DNA of 64,000 nucleotides, from positions 1,860,001-1,924,000 of the forward strand of contig NZ_CP061941.1 of assembly GCF_014805825.1 (NCBI RefSeq), in the 5' to 3' direction. Origin of the DNA: Marinomonas algicola. Lineage in GTDB: Bacteria > Pseudomonadota > Gammaproteobacteria > Pseudomonadales > Marinomonadaceae. A program made the position numbers and the translations under genes. Under the pieces are notes generated by a model that ran no database searches, had not been told where the DNA came from, and saw only the letters and a list, made by a program, of their open reading frames with translations. Every line of letters begins with the position of its first letter. Position 1 is the stretch's first letter. Below, in pieces: positions 1-7,825 of this stretch.

Positions 1-1037
1 AGTAAAATAACAATGATAATGCCTGTTGGCGACAATGGGATTCCATGAAGCAACTCGCTAATGAATTCGTCCCCTCCTAACGTTCTGAGTACCACAGCAA
101 AGGCGGTCGCACCAAGAAAAATCCCAAACACAAAGGCTGTTGTGATGGTGGTTTTGCGGCAGACTTCAGATAAGACTTTCAGATTAAAGCGTTTATTACC
201 AATGGCTAAAAGAGTGGCTCCAAATGCGCCAACGCCAGCGGCTTCTGTTGGGGATACAATGCCCATGAAAATGGACCCTAATACCGCAAGTATTAAACCT
301 AGAGGTGGTAGAACGGCGGTTAAGGTTGACCAAATTAATGCGCCTGTAATCGGCGGTAAATCTTTAGGAGGTTGGCATACCTTCGGATTAAATATCGCGG
401 CCAAAATGACGTAAATAATATACAAAGACCCCAGTAATAACCCTGGCATTAAGGCGCCCATAAACAAGTTACCCACTGACAAGGATAATTGATCCGCCAT
501 AATGATAAGCATGATGCTTGGAGGGATTAGAATACCTAAGGTACCTGAAGACGCAACAATACCGCTGGCAAAAGATGGCGAGTATTTTTGTTCCAACATC
601 ACGGGCATAGAAAGCATGGCCAGTAACACGACAGAGGCGCCAACGATGCCAGTGGAGGCGGCAAACAAAATACCTATTAAGATAACGGCAACACCGAGGC
701 CACCACGAAAACGACCAAACAAATTAACAAAGTTTACCATTAATTTTTCAGCCACCCCTGAGCGTTCAAGCATCAGACCCATAAAGATAAACATGGGGAG
801 GGCGACTAACACCCAGTTACTCATTTGAGCGTAAATACGTTGAACTATGGTGCCGTAAATACGCCAGTCCGTCATGTAATAGGTATCCCAATCAAGGTAC
901 TCAGAAGATAAAATACCAATAACACTAAATACGATTGAAAGACCTGCAAGAATCCAGGCAACAGGAAAGCCTGTGAAAATTAATAAAATAAAACTGCCAA
1001 GCATGGCAATGACTAAAAACTCATATGTTTCTAACAC
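1..1037 (-). CDS. dctM: TRAP transporter large permease DctM (3' end beyond window)
   Basis: This is the main membrane channel subunit of a TRAP (tripartite ATP-independent periplasmic) transporter, which imports small organic acids using an ion gradient. Reading the minus strand gives about 345 codons without a stop, almost all hydrophobic, of a family usually 425-460 residues long, so the C-terminus lies outside the window. The conserved stretch MGIVSPTEAAGVGAFGA is visible near 220-275. I chose the GTG at 1037 because an AGGGGA ribosome-binding site precedes it; the only nearby ATG (1024) is out of frame. It follows dctQ after 13 bases in the same operon. The substrate cannot be read from the sequence. 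Confidence 0.9.
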   Translation of the reverse strand, partial: MLETYEFLVIAMLGSFILLIFTGFPVAWILAGLSIVFSVIGILSSEYLDWDTYYMTDWRIYGTIVQRIYAQMSNWVLVALPMFIFMGLMLERSGVAEKLMVNFVNLFGRFRGGLGVAVILIGILFAASTGIVGASVVLLAMLSMPVMLEQKYSPSFASGIVASSGTLGILIPPSIMLIIMADQLSLSVGNLFMGALMPGLLLGSLYIIYVILAAIFNPKVCQPPKDLPPITGALIWSTLTAVLPPLGLILAVLGSIFMGIVSPTEAAGVGAFGATLLAIGNKRFNLKVLSEVCRKTTITTAFVFGIFLGATAFAVVLRTLGGDEFISELLHGIPLSPTGIIIVIL

Positions 1038-1050
1038 AGTATTCCCCTGC

Positions 1051-1659
1051 TTATAAATCTTCAGATGAAGTGGATGAGAGTGCTCGAGCGCCTTTAAGAT
1101 AGGCAATGCAGCGCAAACAACGAGATACAGCCGCGATAACAAGTAGGGCGATCGCAAGCAAGATAAAGGATTTTATGATCCATCTCATTGACAGACCGCC
1201 AAACGATGGAGAAACTTCATTGAGTCGATAGGCGCGCTGTACGAATGGAAGTGCGTATTCAAAAACGACAAAACAAAAAGGCAATAGTAAGACGGATAAG
1301 CCAATAATTTCTATCCAAACTCGCGTTTTCATAGACCAATGTTCCGCCATAGCATCTACACGAACGTGACCGTCGTGAATAAAGCAATAGGATAATCCAA
1401 GCATAAATCCAACGGCATACAGGTGCCATTGCAGTTCTTCTAATGCCACAAAATTGGTGTTGAAAAAATAGCGCATTAACGCATTGCCAACGATTAGCAG
1501 CATTAAAAAAAGCCATAACCAAGAGGTAAGTCTGCCCACACCTTCAATACACTTTTCTAAAAAAAGTGACAATCTAGTATGGGGTAATTTATTTAGATTG
1601 GAGTGCGATAGCTTGGCTTCAATCTTGGCTAAATCAAGTTGAGGGTTAGAATGGGACAT
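1051..1659 (-). CDS. dctQ: TRAP transporter small permease DctQ
   Basis: This is the small inner-membrane subunit that pairs with DctM. The 202 residues contain four hydrophobic segments (roughly residues 38-58, 70-90, 115-140 and 165-185), the usual DctQ layout, with the family-like stretch containing EELQWHLYAVGFMLG around residues 78-92. It lies between dctP and dctM, in the order dctP-dctQ-dctM on the minus strand. The N-terminal tail of about 35 residues ahead of the first membrane segment is somewhat longer than usual. A GC-rich hairpin lies between dctP and this gene, which may lower expression of the permeases relative to the binding protein. Confidence 0.9.
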   Translation of the reverse strand: MSHSNPQLDLAKIEAKLSHSNLNKLPHTRLSLFLEKCIEGVGRLTSWLWLFLMLLIVGNALMRYFFNTNFVALEELQWHLYAVGFMLGLSYCFIHDGHVRVDAMAEHWSMKTRVWIEIIGLSVLLLPFCFVVFEYALPFVQRAYRLNEVSPSFGGLSMRWIIKSFILLAIALLVIAAVSRCLRCIAYLKGARALSSTSSEDL

Positions 1660-1705
1660 GCATTTCTCCTTTAAGCCCTTGGTGATGGATCACCTTGTGG
1701 AAAAC

Positions 1706-1726
1706 GTCGGCACTTACTGTGCCGAC
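1706..1726 (-). terminator. Intercistronic hairpin between dctP and dctQ
   Basis: An 8-bp perfect inverted repeat (GTCGGCAC and GTGCCGAC, 5-base loop) lies 30 bases after the dctP stop. On the minus strand it is followed by GTTTTCC. It resembles a leaky terminator or an RNA-stabilising stem, as is common after solute-binding-protein genes. The function is inferred. Confidence 0.55.
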
Positions 1727-1755
1727 ACACTTAATTGGGTTTTAAAGAATGAAGA

Positions 1756-2814
1756 CTATTTAGTATTCCAATCACGTGGTAAATAACCGTAGTTTTTCCA
1801 GGCGCTGTTTTCTTTTTGGAAGTCTTTCATAGACGCATAGATTTTTGCAAAGGTTTCATCGCCTGCAGAACGACGAGCCATAACTTTATCCGTAGCGGTT
1901 TCAAAAGCGGATAAAATTTCAGGGGAATATTGATGCAACTCTACCCCTTTTTCTTTAAATTTAGCCAGAACTCCACCTTGTAGCGCTTCAGATTTAGCGA
2001 TTGATAATGTATTTGCGGCGACGCAGGAATTTTCAATCAGAGATTGCGTTTGCTTATTAAGATCATTCCATTCATTTAGGTTGATATAGAGGAATTGGTT
2101 AGTAGACGGTTGATGCCAGCCTGGTAAGTAATAATGTTTGGCGACTTGATAGAAACCTAATTGCTCGTCTACTGTTGGAATAGAGAACTCAGTACCATCT
2201 AGAACACCTGTTTCAAGAGCTTGATACAGTTCACCACCAGGGAAGACATTTACGGACATACCAAATTCAGTCATGATTTCACCGCCGATACCGGCCGCTC
2301 GGAATTTTAACCCGTTCATGTCTTCTACTGACTTAATTTCCTTACGATACCAACCTGCGGCTTCAGGGCTGATTGTGCCACATAAGATAGGATAAACATC
2401 GTATGGCTTGAATAGCTCTTTGAGCATTTTATCGCCGCCGTGATAATACATCCAAGCCGTAAATTCGTTTGATTCAAGGCCAAAAGGAGTTGCGCCAAAA
2501 AGTGCGGCTGCGGGTACTTGTCCCCATTCATACCCCATCCAAGAATAACCTGCTGAAATATTTCCTGAACTAACGTTATCAAAAATACTCAGGGCTGGAA
2601 TTAAGGTCCCTGGTTCAAATACTTGCAGTTTAACTCGGCCGCCGCTGGTCTCATCTAGCATTTTAGAGACTTCAGGCATGGTGTCACCTAAAGCAACTAA
2701 AGAAGAAGAGAATGCCATCGGAACTTGCCAGCGAATTTTATCAAAGTCAGCATGACTAGGCATAGAGAGAGTGATAGCTGTTAAGCAAGAGGCCGTCATT
2801 AATACTTTTTTCAT
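1756..2814 (-). CDS. dctP: TRAP transporter solute-binding protein DctP
   Basis: This is the periplasmic protein that captures the TRAP substrate and delivers it to DctQM. From the start at 2814 the protein has 352 residues with a typical signal peptide (MKKVLMTASCLTAITLSMPSHA, cleavage after SHA). The family arginine that contacts carboxylates is likely the R of LKFRAAGIGGE. I prefer 2814 over the longer frame from 2868 because AGGACA sits six bases before this ATG and the signal peptide starts exactly there. It is the first gene of the operon, behind a sigma-54-like promoter. The sequence style resembles the binding proteins often annotated for mannitol or chloroaromatic acids, but the ligand is unknown. 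Confidence 0.9.
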   Translation of the reverse strand: MKKVLMTASCLTAITLSMPSHADFDKIRWQVPMAFSSSLVALGDTMPEVSKMLDETSGGRVKLQVFEPGTLIPALSIFDNVSSGNISAGYSWMGYEWGQVPAAALFGATPFGLESNEFTAWMYYHGGDKMLKELFKPYDVYPILCGTISPEAAGWYRKEIKSVEDMNGLKFRAAGIGGEIMTEFGMSVNVFPGGELYQALETGVLDGTEFSIPTVDEQLGFYQVAKHYYLPGWHQPSTNQFLYINLNEWNDLNKQTQSLIENSCVAANTLSIAKSEALQGGVLAKFKEKGVELHQYSPEILSAFETATDKVMARRSAGDETFAKIYASMKDFQKENSAWKNYGYLPRDWNTK

Positions 2815-2895
2815 GGTTACTGTCCTATTATTCTTGTTGTGTGTTTTATATTTATTCCATGTAGGCAATAGAAAATACAGTGCAGAGTTTATCTA

Positions 2896-2910
2896 TCAAA
2901 AACAATGCCA
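2896..2910 (-). promoter_or_regulatory. Putative sigma-54 promoter of the TRAP operon
   Basis: The minus strand reads TGGCATTGTTTTTGA, which fits the sigma-54 -24/-12 layout (TGGCA, then TTGC with GG and GC ten bases apart) except that the -12 GC is GA. It lies about 80 bases upstream of dctP, and a sigma-54 activator gene is the next gene upstream. The transcription start would fall near 2885. Confidence 0.6.
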
Positions 2911-2983
2911 AAAAAAATAAAATGATAAAAAACAATTGGTTATGGTTTATGTTGTTTTTTTTAAATAATGCAAAAGAAAAAAT

Positions 2984-2997
2984 TCCGAAATTTCGGA
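2984..2997. promoter_or_regulatory. Enhancer-like palindrome, proximal site
   Basis: TCCGAAATTTCGGA is a perfect 14-bp palindrome about 105 bases upstream of the inferred sigma-54 transcription start. It shares the core CCGA-N4-TCGG with a second site 44 bp further upstream, which fits activator binding sites on one face of the helix. Confidence 0.6.
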
Positions 2998-3027
2998 CGG
3001 TTTATCGATTTATTGAGAAAATATCTG

Positions 3028-3041
3028 TCCGAAAAATCGGT
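3028..3041. promoter_or_regulatory. Enhancer-like palindrome, distal site
   Basis: TCCGAAAAATCGGT holds the same CCGA-N4-TCGG core as the proximal site. A further half-site, ATCGGACA, lies at 3055-3062, just before the end of the activator gene. Together these look like the upstream activating sequence for the neighbouring sigma-54 activator. Confidence 0.55.
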
Positions 3042-3100
3042 CTATGTTTTTTTTATCGGACAGTTAGACGGTGATTTTAAGTTTTTATTCGACCATTTGG

Positions 3101-4531
3101 TTAACTCAATCCATGCTTATCGAGTTTTTCATAGAAAGTGGATTTACTTATGCCAAGTTTTTTAGCCGTTCTCGTTCTGTTGTCTGCGCATTCAAGAAGG
3201 GCGGCTTGAATAATGCTTCGTTCCGCTTCATTTAGCTGCTCTTTTAAGGTCCCTTGTTTCAAGTTCGTAAGGGGTTGAGTTGGGTTTGTTTGGTAATCAC
3301 TCGTTTCTGATGCCAGTTGAGATGGCAATAATGACAGAGGAATCTTGCGCTCATTACTGGTATAAAAAGCCGCTTCCATTACATTTTCTAATTCACGAAT
3401 ATTTCCAGGCCAATTGTAAGCTAACATAGCGGTTAAGGCTTGAACGGTTAGTTTTGGTGCTCTACGCCCTGTTCGTCGCGATAATTTTTGCAAGAAAAAG
3501 TCAGCCAGCTTTGGTATGTCTTCTCTCCTTTCTCTTAAGGGGGGGAGTGTCAATGAGACAACGTTAATCCTGTAATATAAGTCTTCCCTAAAATCACCAC
3601 TTTCAATCAAGGATTCCAGTGGCCTGTGGGTCGCTGTTACCAGTCTTATGTTGAGTGGGGTGGCTTTTATGCCACCGACAGATTCTACTTCCCTGTCTTG
3701 TAATACTCTGAGCAATTTGGCTTGCATTGAGCGTGGCAAATCACCAATTTCATCCAGAAACAAGGTGCCCCCATTAGCCAATTGAAATTTGCCGGCTTTG
3801 CCCCCCTTTTTGGCTCCAGTAAAGGCGCCTTCTTCATAGCCAAAGAGTTCACTTTCTAATAAATTTTCAGGAATAGCCGCACAGTTTACCTTAATAAAAG
3901 GATAATCCGCTCTGTCAGAAAGTTGATGGATTGCATGCGCGTAGAGTTCTTTCCCCGTCCCGGATTCTCCACGAATCAATACGGTCACATCACCGGATGC
4001 CACTTGCGTCACTTTTGTACTTAGGGATTTCATAACTTGGCTGTCGCCAATAATATCGTTTAAATGAAAGCTAGCACCATTTTTAATCTTATCCGCGGAG
4101 AGTGCTTTTTGCTGAAAAAAATCTTGTTCTGCAAGTAAGGCTTTTATATGGCTGTTAATTTGTTTCCATTCATGTGTGTCATGGAAAATGACTGTCCCAA
4201 CAGCACCAATAATGCCCCCCTGGGAAACGATTGGAAAGCGACTGGCTATCATATTGCTGCCAAGGATTTTTTGGAATGAAAGTCGCTCTGCTTTACCTGT
4301 TTGTACCGTAATATGCATCCGAGTGTTTTCAATAACATCAGTCACTTTCTTACCTTTTACATCGTCAGCTTTAACACCTAAAAAACGCGCATAAGGTCGA
4401 TTAATAAAGAATATTTTTGCCTGATGATCGACGATAACAACCCATTCTTCCATGGAGTTTAAGATTGTTTTGTAACTGTTTGCCGCTTGAGTTAATTTTT
4501 CGAGAGAATCATTAGGCATATTAGCGTCCAT
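3101..4531 (-). CDS. PAS-domain sigma-54-dependent activator (Fis-type HTH)
   Basis: This 476-residue protein activates sigma-54 RNA polymerase. It has an N-terminal PAS-like sensor (about residues 15-135, ending in a linker helix), a central AAA+ domain (about 155-390) with Walker A GESGTGKE and the sigma-54 contact loop GAFTGA, and a C-terminal Fis-type helix-turn-helix (TRTAKKLGISKSTFYEKL). The sensor is cytoplasmic, so it probably reads an internal metabolite or redox cue and is not a two-component receiver. It lies directly upstream of the TRAP operon, and the sigma-54-like promoter with palindromes between them makes that operon its likely target. The effector is unknown. Confidence 0.92.
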   Translation of the reverse strand: MDANMPNDSLEKLTQAANSYKTILNSMEEWVVIVDHQAKIFFINRPYARFLGVKADDVKGKKVTDVIENTRMHITVQTGKAERLSFQKILGSNMIASRFPIVSQGGIIGAVGTVIFHDTHEWKQINSHIKALLAEQDFFQQKALSADKIKNGASFHLNDIIGDSQVMKSLSTKVTQVASGDVTVLIRGESGTGKELYAHAIHQLSDRADYPFIKVNCAAIPENLLESELFGYEEGAFTGAKKGGKAGKFQLANGGTLFLDEIGDLPRSMQAKLLRVLQDREVESVGGIKATPLNIRLVTATHRPLESLIESGDFREDLYYRINVVSLTLPPLRERREDIPKLADFFLQKLSRRTGRRAPKLTVQALTAMLAYNWPGNIRELENVMEAAFYTSNERKIPLSLLPSQLASETSDYQTNPTQPLTNLKQGTLKEQLNEAERSIIQAALLECADNRTRTAKKLGISKSTFYEKLDKHGLS

Positions 4532-4706
4532 TGTCGTATCTAAAAAAAGGAAAGGAAGAAGGTGTCATGGCTTGGTTTTATTAAGGATGCTAGCGGATGA
4601 TGTTGCCAGAATAAAGCCTTTTAGCGAGAGGGATAAGGAAACTCTACCTTAGCAAGAAACAAGTCTGTGCTTAAACCAAAGATATTACGTGTTATTACTC
4701 ATAAGT

Positions 4707-4752
4707 CAGTAGACACTACGTTATTCTGATTTTCATAAAGTAGTGTCTACTG
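4707..4752. repeat. 13-bp perfect inverted repeat with 20-base loop
   Basis: CAGTAGACACTAC at 4707-4719 is repeated in inverted orientation at 4740-4752. It lies in the 271-base gap between the FKBP gene and the activator gene, downstream of the former. No T-run follows on either strand, so it is not a classic terminator. The rest of this gap holds no gene that I can support. Confidence 0.6.
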
Positions 4753-4802
4753 TTAGAAATAAAGTAACAATGTATGATTTTTTAAGAGACAGTAAGTCTT
4801 AG

Positions 4803-5279
4803 TTAAGGGTTTATCGCTAGCAGTTCAACATCAAAAATCAGAGTAGAACCGGCTGTAATCATTCCAGTAGAACTGTTTCCGTAGGCCAGAGTGCTTGGTA
4901 TGTAAAAGCGACGCTTTTCGCCTACCACCATTAGTTGTACACCCTCGGTCCAGCCGGCAATGACTTGATTTAACCCAAATGAAATAGGTTCGCCTCTGTC
5001 AACTGAACTATCGAATATGCGTCCATCGATTAAGGTGCCATGATAGTGAACTTTTACTGTGTCTGTTGCCTTAGGGTGTATGTCCCCAGATCCCTCTTGA
5101 AGTACTTTATATTGTAAACCAGAGTCTGTTGTGTGCACATCGACGTTCTGTTTATTTTCTTCTAAAAAAGCGTCGCCAGCTTTGACATTTTCAATGGCTA
5201 ATTCTTTGTTCTTCTTACTTTTGTTGAAAAGAAAGAAACCGATGGCGACGATTGCAATTAATAAAATGATTTTTGACAT
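4803..5279 (-). CDS. Membrane-anchored FKBP-type peptidyl-prolyl isomerase
   Basis: It catalyses cis-trans isomerisation of proline peptide bonds. The 158 residues start with one hydrophobic segment (residues 2-18), which is followed by lysines and so looks like a signal anchor holding the domain at the inner membrane. A linker leads to a complete FKBP domain (about 52-156) with the expected pocket residues: the Y of VHYHGTL, FDSS, VIAGW, the Y of LAYG and the final FDVELL. Short single-domain FKBPs with such an anchor are common in marine gammaproteobacteria. It appears to be a monocistronic unit. Confidence 0.9.
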   Translation of the reverse strand: MSKIILLIAIVAIGFFLFNKSKKNKELAIENVKAGDAFLEENKQNVDVHTTDSGLQYKVLQEGSGDIHPKATDTVKVHYHGTLIDGRIFDSSVDRGEPISFGLNQVIAGWTEGVQLMVVGEKRRFYIPSTLAYGNSSTGMITAGSTLIFDVELLAINP

Positions 5280-5467
5280 AATAAGTTGTACTCAATTAAA
5301 TATCTGTCTCTATAAATGGAGTCGTGACTTTATCTGGGATAAGATGCTTGCTCAAGTAATAATGCATTTTTTGTGGGGTGCTTGATGCATTTTTGCCTGA
5401 AATTATAGGACTTACCGTGCTTAAAGGATAAGTGTGTGTCGTAATTATTAAAAATAATTAGGAGTAA

Positions 5468-5899
5468 ATGATGTCTAAAGTTCGATTAGCAAATTTACAG
5501 GATGTGATCGAAATTAACGAACTGTCATTGCATTTAGGCTATGAACAAGCGCCTCTTAATGTTGCCACGCAAAGGTTAGAGTATTTATTAGAATCACCAC
5601 TGGATGACGTTTATGTATTTGAAAGTAAAGGCCATGTCTTAGGCTGGATTCATGTGTTTTGTGCGAATCGATTGGCGTCAGAACGATTTTATGAAATAGC
5701 AGGTTTGATCGTCGATCCAAAAGCCAGAAAGCAAGGTGTTGCCCGTCAATTGGTAGAGGCGGCTTCAAAGGCATCAAAAGAGCAGGGTGTAAAATTAAGG
5801 GTGCGCTGTCATTCAGACCGAAGCGAGGCACATTTGTTTTATCAAAAAATAGGTTTGACCCTTGTCAAAATACAACATGTCTATGGGTCCAATGAATAA
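5468..5899 (+). CDS. GNAT family N-acetyltransferase
   Basis: The 143-residue protein covers a whole GNAT fold, which transfers an acetyl group from acetyl-CoA to an amine. The acetyl-CoA binding loop is seen in GLIVDPKARKQGVARQLVEA (about residues 78-97), matching the R/Q-x-x-G-x-A/G pattern. RHSDRSEAHLFYQKIGL-like residues near the C-terminus are typical of the RimI/AAC(3)-like branch. The start follows TAGGAG; two tandem ATG codons (5468 and 5471) are both possible. The substrate is unknown. A small ribbon-helix-helix gene follows on the same strand. Confidence 0.88.
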   Translation: MMSKVRLANLQDVIEINELSLHLGYEQAPLNVATQRLEYLLESPLDDVYVFESKGHVLGWIHVFCANRLASERFYEIAGLIVDPKARKQGVARQLVEAASKASKEQGVKLRVRCHSDRSEAHLFYQKIGLTLVKIQHVYGSNE

Positions 5900-5978
5900 C
5901 CTTTTACATTAAGGTGTGTCTAAAAAAAACCTTAGACATTACAATCAAATGATAATCTCTAAGCCGTGGAGTAAACCA

Positions 5979-6170
5979 ATGGAAAATAAAACAGCTCGAT
6001 TTACCGTCTTGCTTGATCCTCGTAAGAAAAAAGCCTTTGAACAACTGTGTGCATCGCAAGACTTAACGCCGTCCCAAGTAACTCGTCAACTTATAAGACG
6101 TTATCTCGAGCAGCACGAGGTTGATTTCTTAACACTGGAAGGTGATGCCAAATCGTCTGTCGATTCCTAG
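5979..6170 (+). CDS. Small ribbon-helix-helix (CopG/Arc-like) protein
   Basis: The 63-residue product begins MENKTARFTVLLDPRKKKAFEQL, a beta strand followed by a helix, and continues with TPSQVTRQLIRRYLE, the second helix of a ribbon-helix-helix DNA-binding fold. I chose the ATG at 5979 because GGAG lies nine bases before it; an upstream GTG at 5916 in the same frame would add 21 residues without fold character and has no good ribosome-binding site. No toxin partner gene sits beside it, so a toxin-antitoxin role is not supported. It may repress itself or the GNAT gene upstream. Confidence 0.7.
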   Translation: MENKTARFTVLLDPRKKKAFEQLCASQDLTPSQVTRQLIRRYLEQHEVDFLTLEGDAKSSVDS

Positions 6171-6200
6171 TGAAGGAAGCGAAGAATAGGTTATAAAAAC

Positions 6201-6219
6201 ATTATCATGTGATGATAAT
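6201..6219. repeat. Inverted repeat upstream of yjdM
   Basis: ATTATCA and TGATAAT form a perfect 7-bp inverted repeat around TGTGA, 62 bases before the yjdM start. It could be an operator, possibly for the ribbon-helix-helix protein encoded just upstream. It lacks the 7-1-7 spacing of a Fur box. Confidence 0.45.
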
Positions 6220-6280
6220 TTTATTATGTTTAAGTTATAATTCGATCGAAAATTATCCGTACTTTATCTGAGAGGTAACC

Positions 6281-6619
6281 ATGAGTCTTCCAAATTGTCC
6301 AAAATGTGAGTCAGAATATGTGTATCAAGATCAAGAAATGTTGATCTGCCCAGAATGCGCTCATGAATGGAACCCTAATGAAGTGACTGAAGAAGAGGAC
6401 GATACATTGATTCTGAAGGATTCAAACGGTACCTTACTTGCGGAAGGTGATAAGGTGACGTTAATAAAAGATTTGAAAGTAAAAGGGACGTCCACCGTGC
6501 TTAAAATTGGCACAAAAGCCACAATTAAGCGTTTTGTAGACGGTGATCATGACATTGATTGTAAAGTAGATGGCGCTGGCGATATGATGTTGAAATCGGC
6601 GTTTGTTAAAAAAGCGTAA
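6281..6619 (+). CDS. yjdM: YjdM/PhnA family zinc-ribbon protein
   Basis: The 112 residues match the YjdM (formerly PhnA) family in length and layout. There is an N-terminal zinc ribbon with two CxxC pairs (CPKCESE and CPECAHEW, residues 6-29) and a C-terminal SH3-like barrel rich in the pattern LAEGDKVTLIKDLKVKG. Despite the old name it has no shown role in phosphonate breakdown, and the cellular function is unclear. The start follows GAGAGG. It stands alone and ends at a good terminator. Confidence 0.92.
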   Translation: MSLPNCPKCESEYVYQDQEMLICPECAHEWNPNEVTEEEDDTLILKDSNGTLLAEGDKVTLIKDLKVKGTSTVLKIGTKATIKRFVDGDHDIDCKVDGAGDMMLKSAFVKKA

Positions 6620-6651
6620 TGTATTTACACTTTCGGTGATTTAAGTTTTCT

Positions 6652-6697
6652 ACAGTAAACAAGTGGTTGCCTATTGCTCGTTTACTGTCCTTTTTTT
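6652..6697 (+). terminator. Rho-independent terminator of yjdM
   Basis: ACAGTAAACAAG pairs with CTCGTTTACTGT (one mismatch) and is followed by CCTTTTTTT. It lies 33 bases after the yjdM stop codon. Confidence 0.85.
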
Positions 6698-6783
6698 ATT
6701 CTAGGCTATTTATCTTGTTTTTTGAGTCATTCAAATAGAAGTCGTTACACCCCCTAATAAATGACTCATCTGGTAGGGCTTTA

Positions 6784-7164
6784 ATGTTAATCACTAATCC
6801 GCTATTGGTATTTTTTTACAAACAACGGCAAATCCTTGGTTTTGTGTGTGGGTTTATCGCCATCAGTGTGTCTACGCTAACACCAATAGACCAATTACCT
6901 TCAGTGTCAGGCTCTGACAAACTGCATCATGTTATTGGTTTTGGCTCCTGGGTGCTTCTCAGTTGTTTAGGGTCATTTAACCGGCTCCTAAAGATGAGCG
7001 TCTTTATTTTTATCTGGGGTGGGGTGATTGAGCTTATTCAGCCCTATGTCAATCGATACGGAGAATGGCAAGATTTTGTGGCCAACAGCATTGGCATTCT
7101 TTTGGCTTTGTGTTTGGTGGCGGTATACCGAAGATACTGTATGAAAGCGTTAAATCACCTATGA
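6784..7164 (+). CDS. VanZ-like membrane protein
   Basis: The 126-residue protein has four predicted membrane segments (about 18-34, 52-68, 72-90 and 98-118) and the VanZ-like pattern: DKLHHVIGFGSWVLL in the second segment and EWQDFVANSIGILL in the last. VanZ homologues of this size are common in proteobacteria, where they are not linked to teicoplanin resistance and have no settled role. It is a single gene with no clear partner. The upstream ribosome-binding site is weak (GGTAGGGCTTTA). Confidence 0.85.
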   Translation: MLITNPLLVFFYKQRQILGFVCGFIAISVSTLTPIDQLPSVSGSDKLHHVIGFGSWVLLSCLGSFNRLLKMSVFIFIWGGVIELIQPYVNRYGEWQDFVANSIGILLALCLVAVYRRYCMKALNHL

Positions 7165-7230
7165 CGAGTCCCTTCCATTTACATAGGTGATTGCCGTAGC
7201 TTACGCAATTATTAATACGTATTTTAGAAC

Positions 7231-7731
7231 TTAATAAGCCCCTTCACTGTATATTAATTCGTAGCTGTGACTGTAAATTTCTAGAATATTACCAAACGGA
7301 TCTTCCATGTAAATCATTCGATAAGGCTTTTTGTCTGGATAGTAATATCGAGGCTTTTGCATGCGTTTTTTGCCCCCTGCGGCGACAATACGCTCAGCCA
7401 ATTCTTCAACATTTGGGTCTTGCACACAAAAGTGGAACACCCCCGTTTTCCAGTATTCAAAGTTGTTTTCAGGCTGTTCTTGATTTACGAATTGAAAGAG
7501 TTCTACGCCAATGCGGTCTCCAGTTGATAGGTGAGCAATTCGAAAGCTATTCAACCCGGCGCCAAAAACATCGGTACACATTTCACCGATCGGACTGCCG
7601 TCTTCTTCGATTTGAGTGGGTTCCATAATCAGATACCAGCCTAAAACTTGAGTGTAAAATTCAACGGCTTTATCTAAATCGGGAACAGAAATTCCGATGT
7701 GCGAAAAGGTTCTTGGGTAAACATTAGTCAT
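7231..7731 (-). CDS. VOC (glyoxalase/dioxygenase) superfamily protein
   Basis: The 166 residues form two beta-alpha-beta-beta-beta units of the vicinal oxygen chelate fold. The metal ligands are visible in the expected places: H11 (FSHIGISV), E near 77 (GVELFQF), H near 100 (VFHFCV) and E near 151 (NILEIYS), a His/Glu/His/Glu set as in glyoxalase I and related lyases. The reaction cannot be assigned from this alone; lactoylglutathione lyase-like is the usual automatic label. It is divergent from a LysR regulator 94 bases away, which suggests that the regulator controls it. Confidence 0.85.
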   Translation of the reverse strand: MTNVYPRTFSHIGISVPDLDKAVEFYTQVLGWYLIMEPTQIEEDGSPIGEMCTDVFGAGLNSFRIAHLSTGDRIGVELFQFVNQEQPENNFEYWKTGVFHFCVQDPNVEELAERIVAAGGKKRMQKPRYYYPDKKPYRMIYMEDPFGNILEIYSHSYELIYSEGAY

Positions 7732-7825
7732 AACATGATCTCCTGTAGTCGTTAAGCTTGTAGATTAAGGAGAGTTCGTTATTATTGGAAATTATGTTTT
7801 TTTATTATTTTGAGTAAATTTTGTT

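Noticed and set aside
2880..3165. Two short plus-strand frames in the gap beside the sigma-54 activator
   Set aside because: They lie across the AT-rich regulatory region, have no ribosome-binding site, and resemble random frames; the palindromes and promoter explain the bases better.
5979..6170. Antitoxin of a toxin-antitoxin pair
   Set aside because: No toxin-like gene is adjacent; the GNAT gene upstream is a separate gene with normal length and no TacT-like features that I could recognise with certainty.
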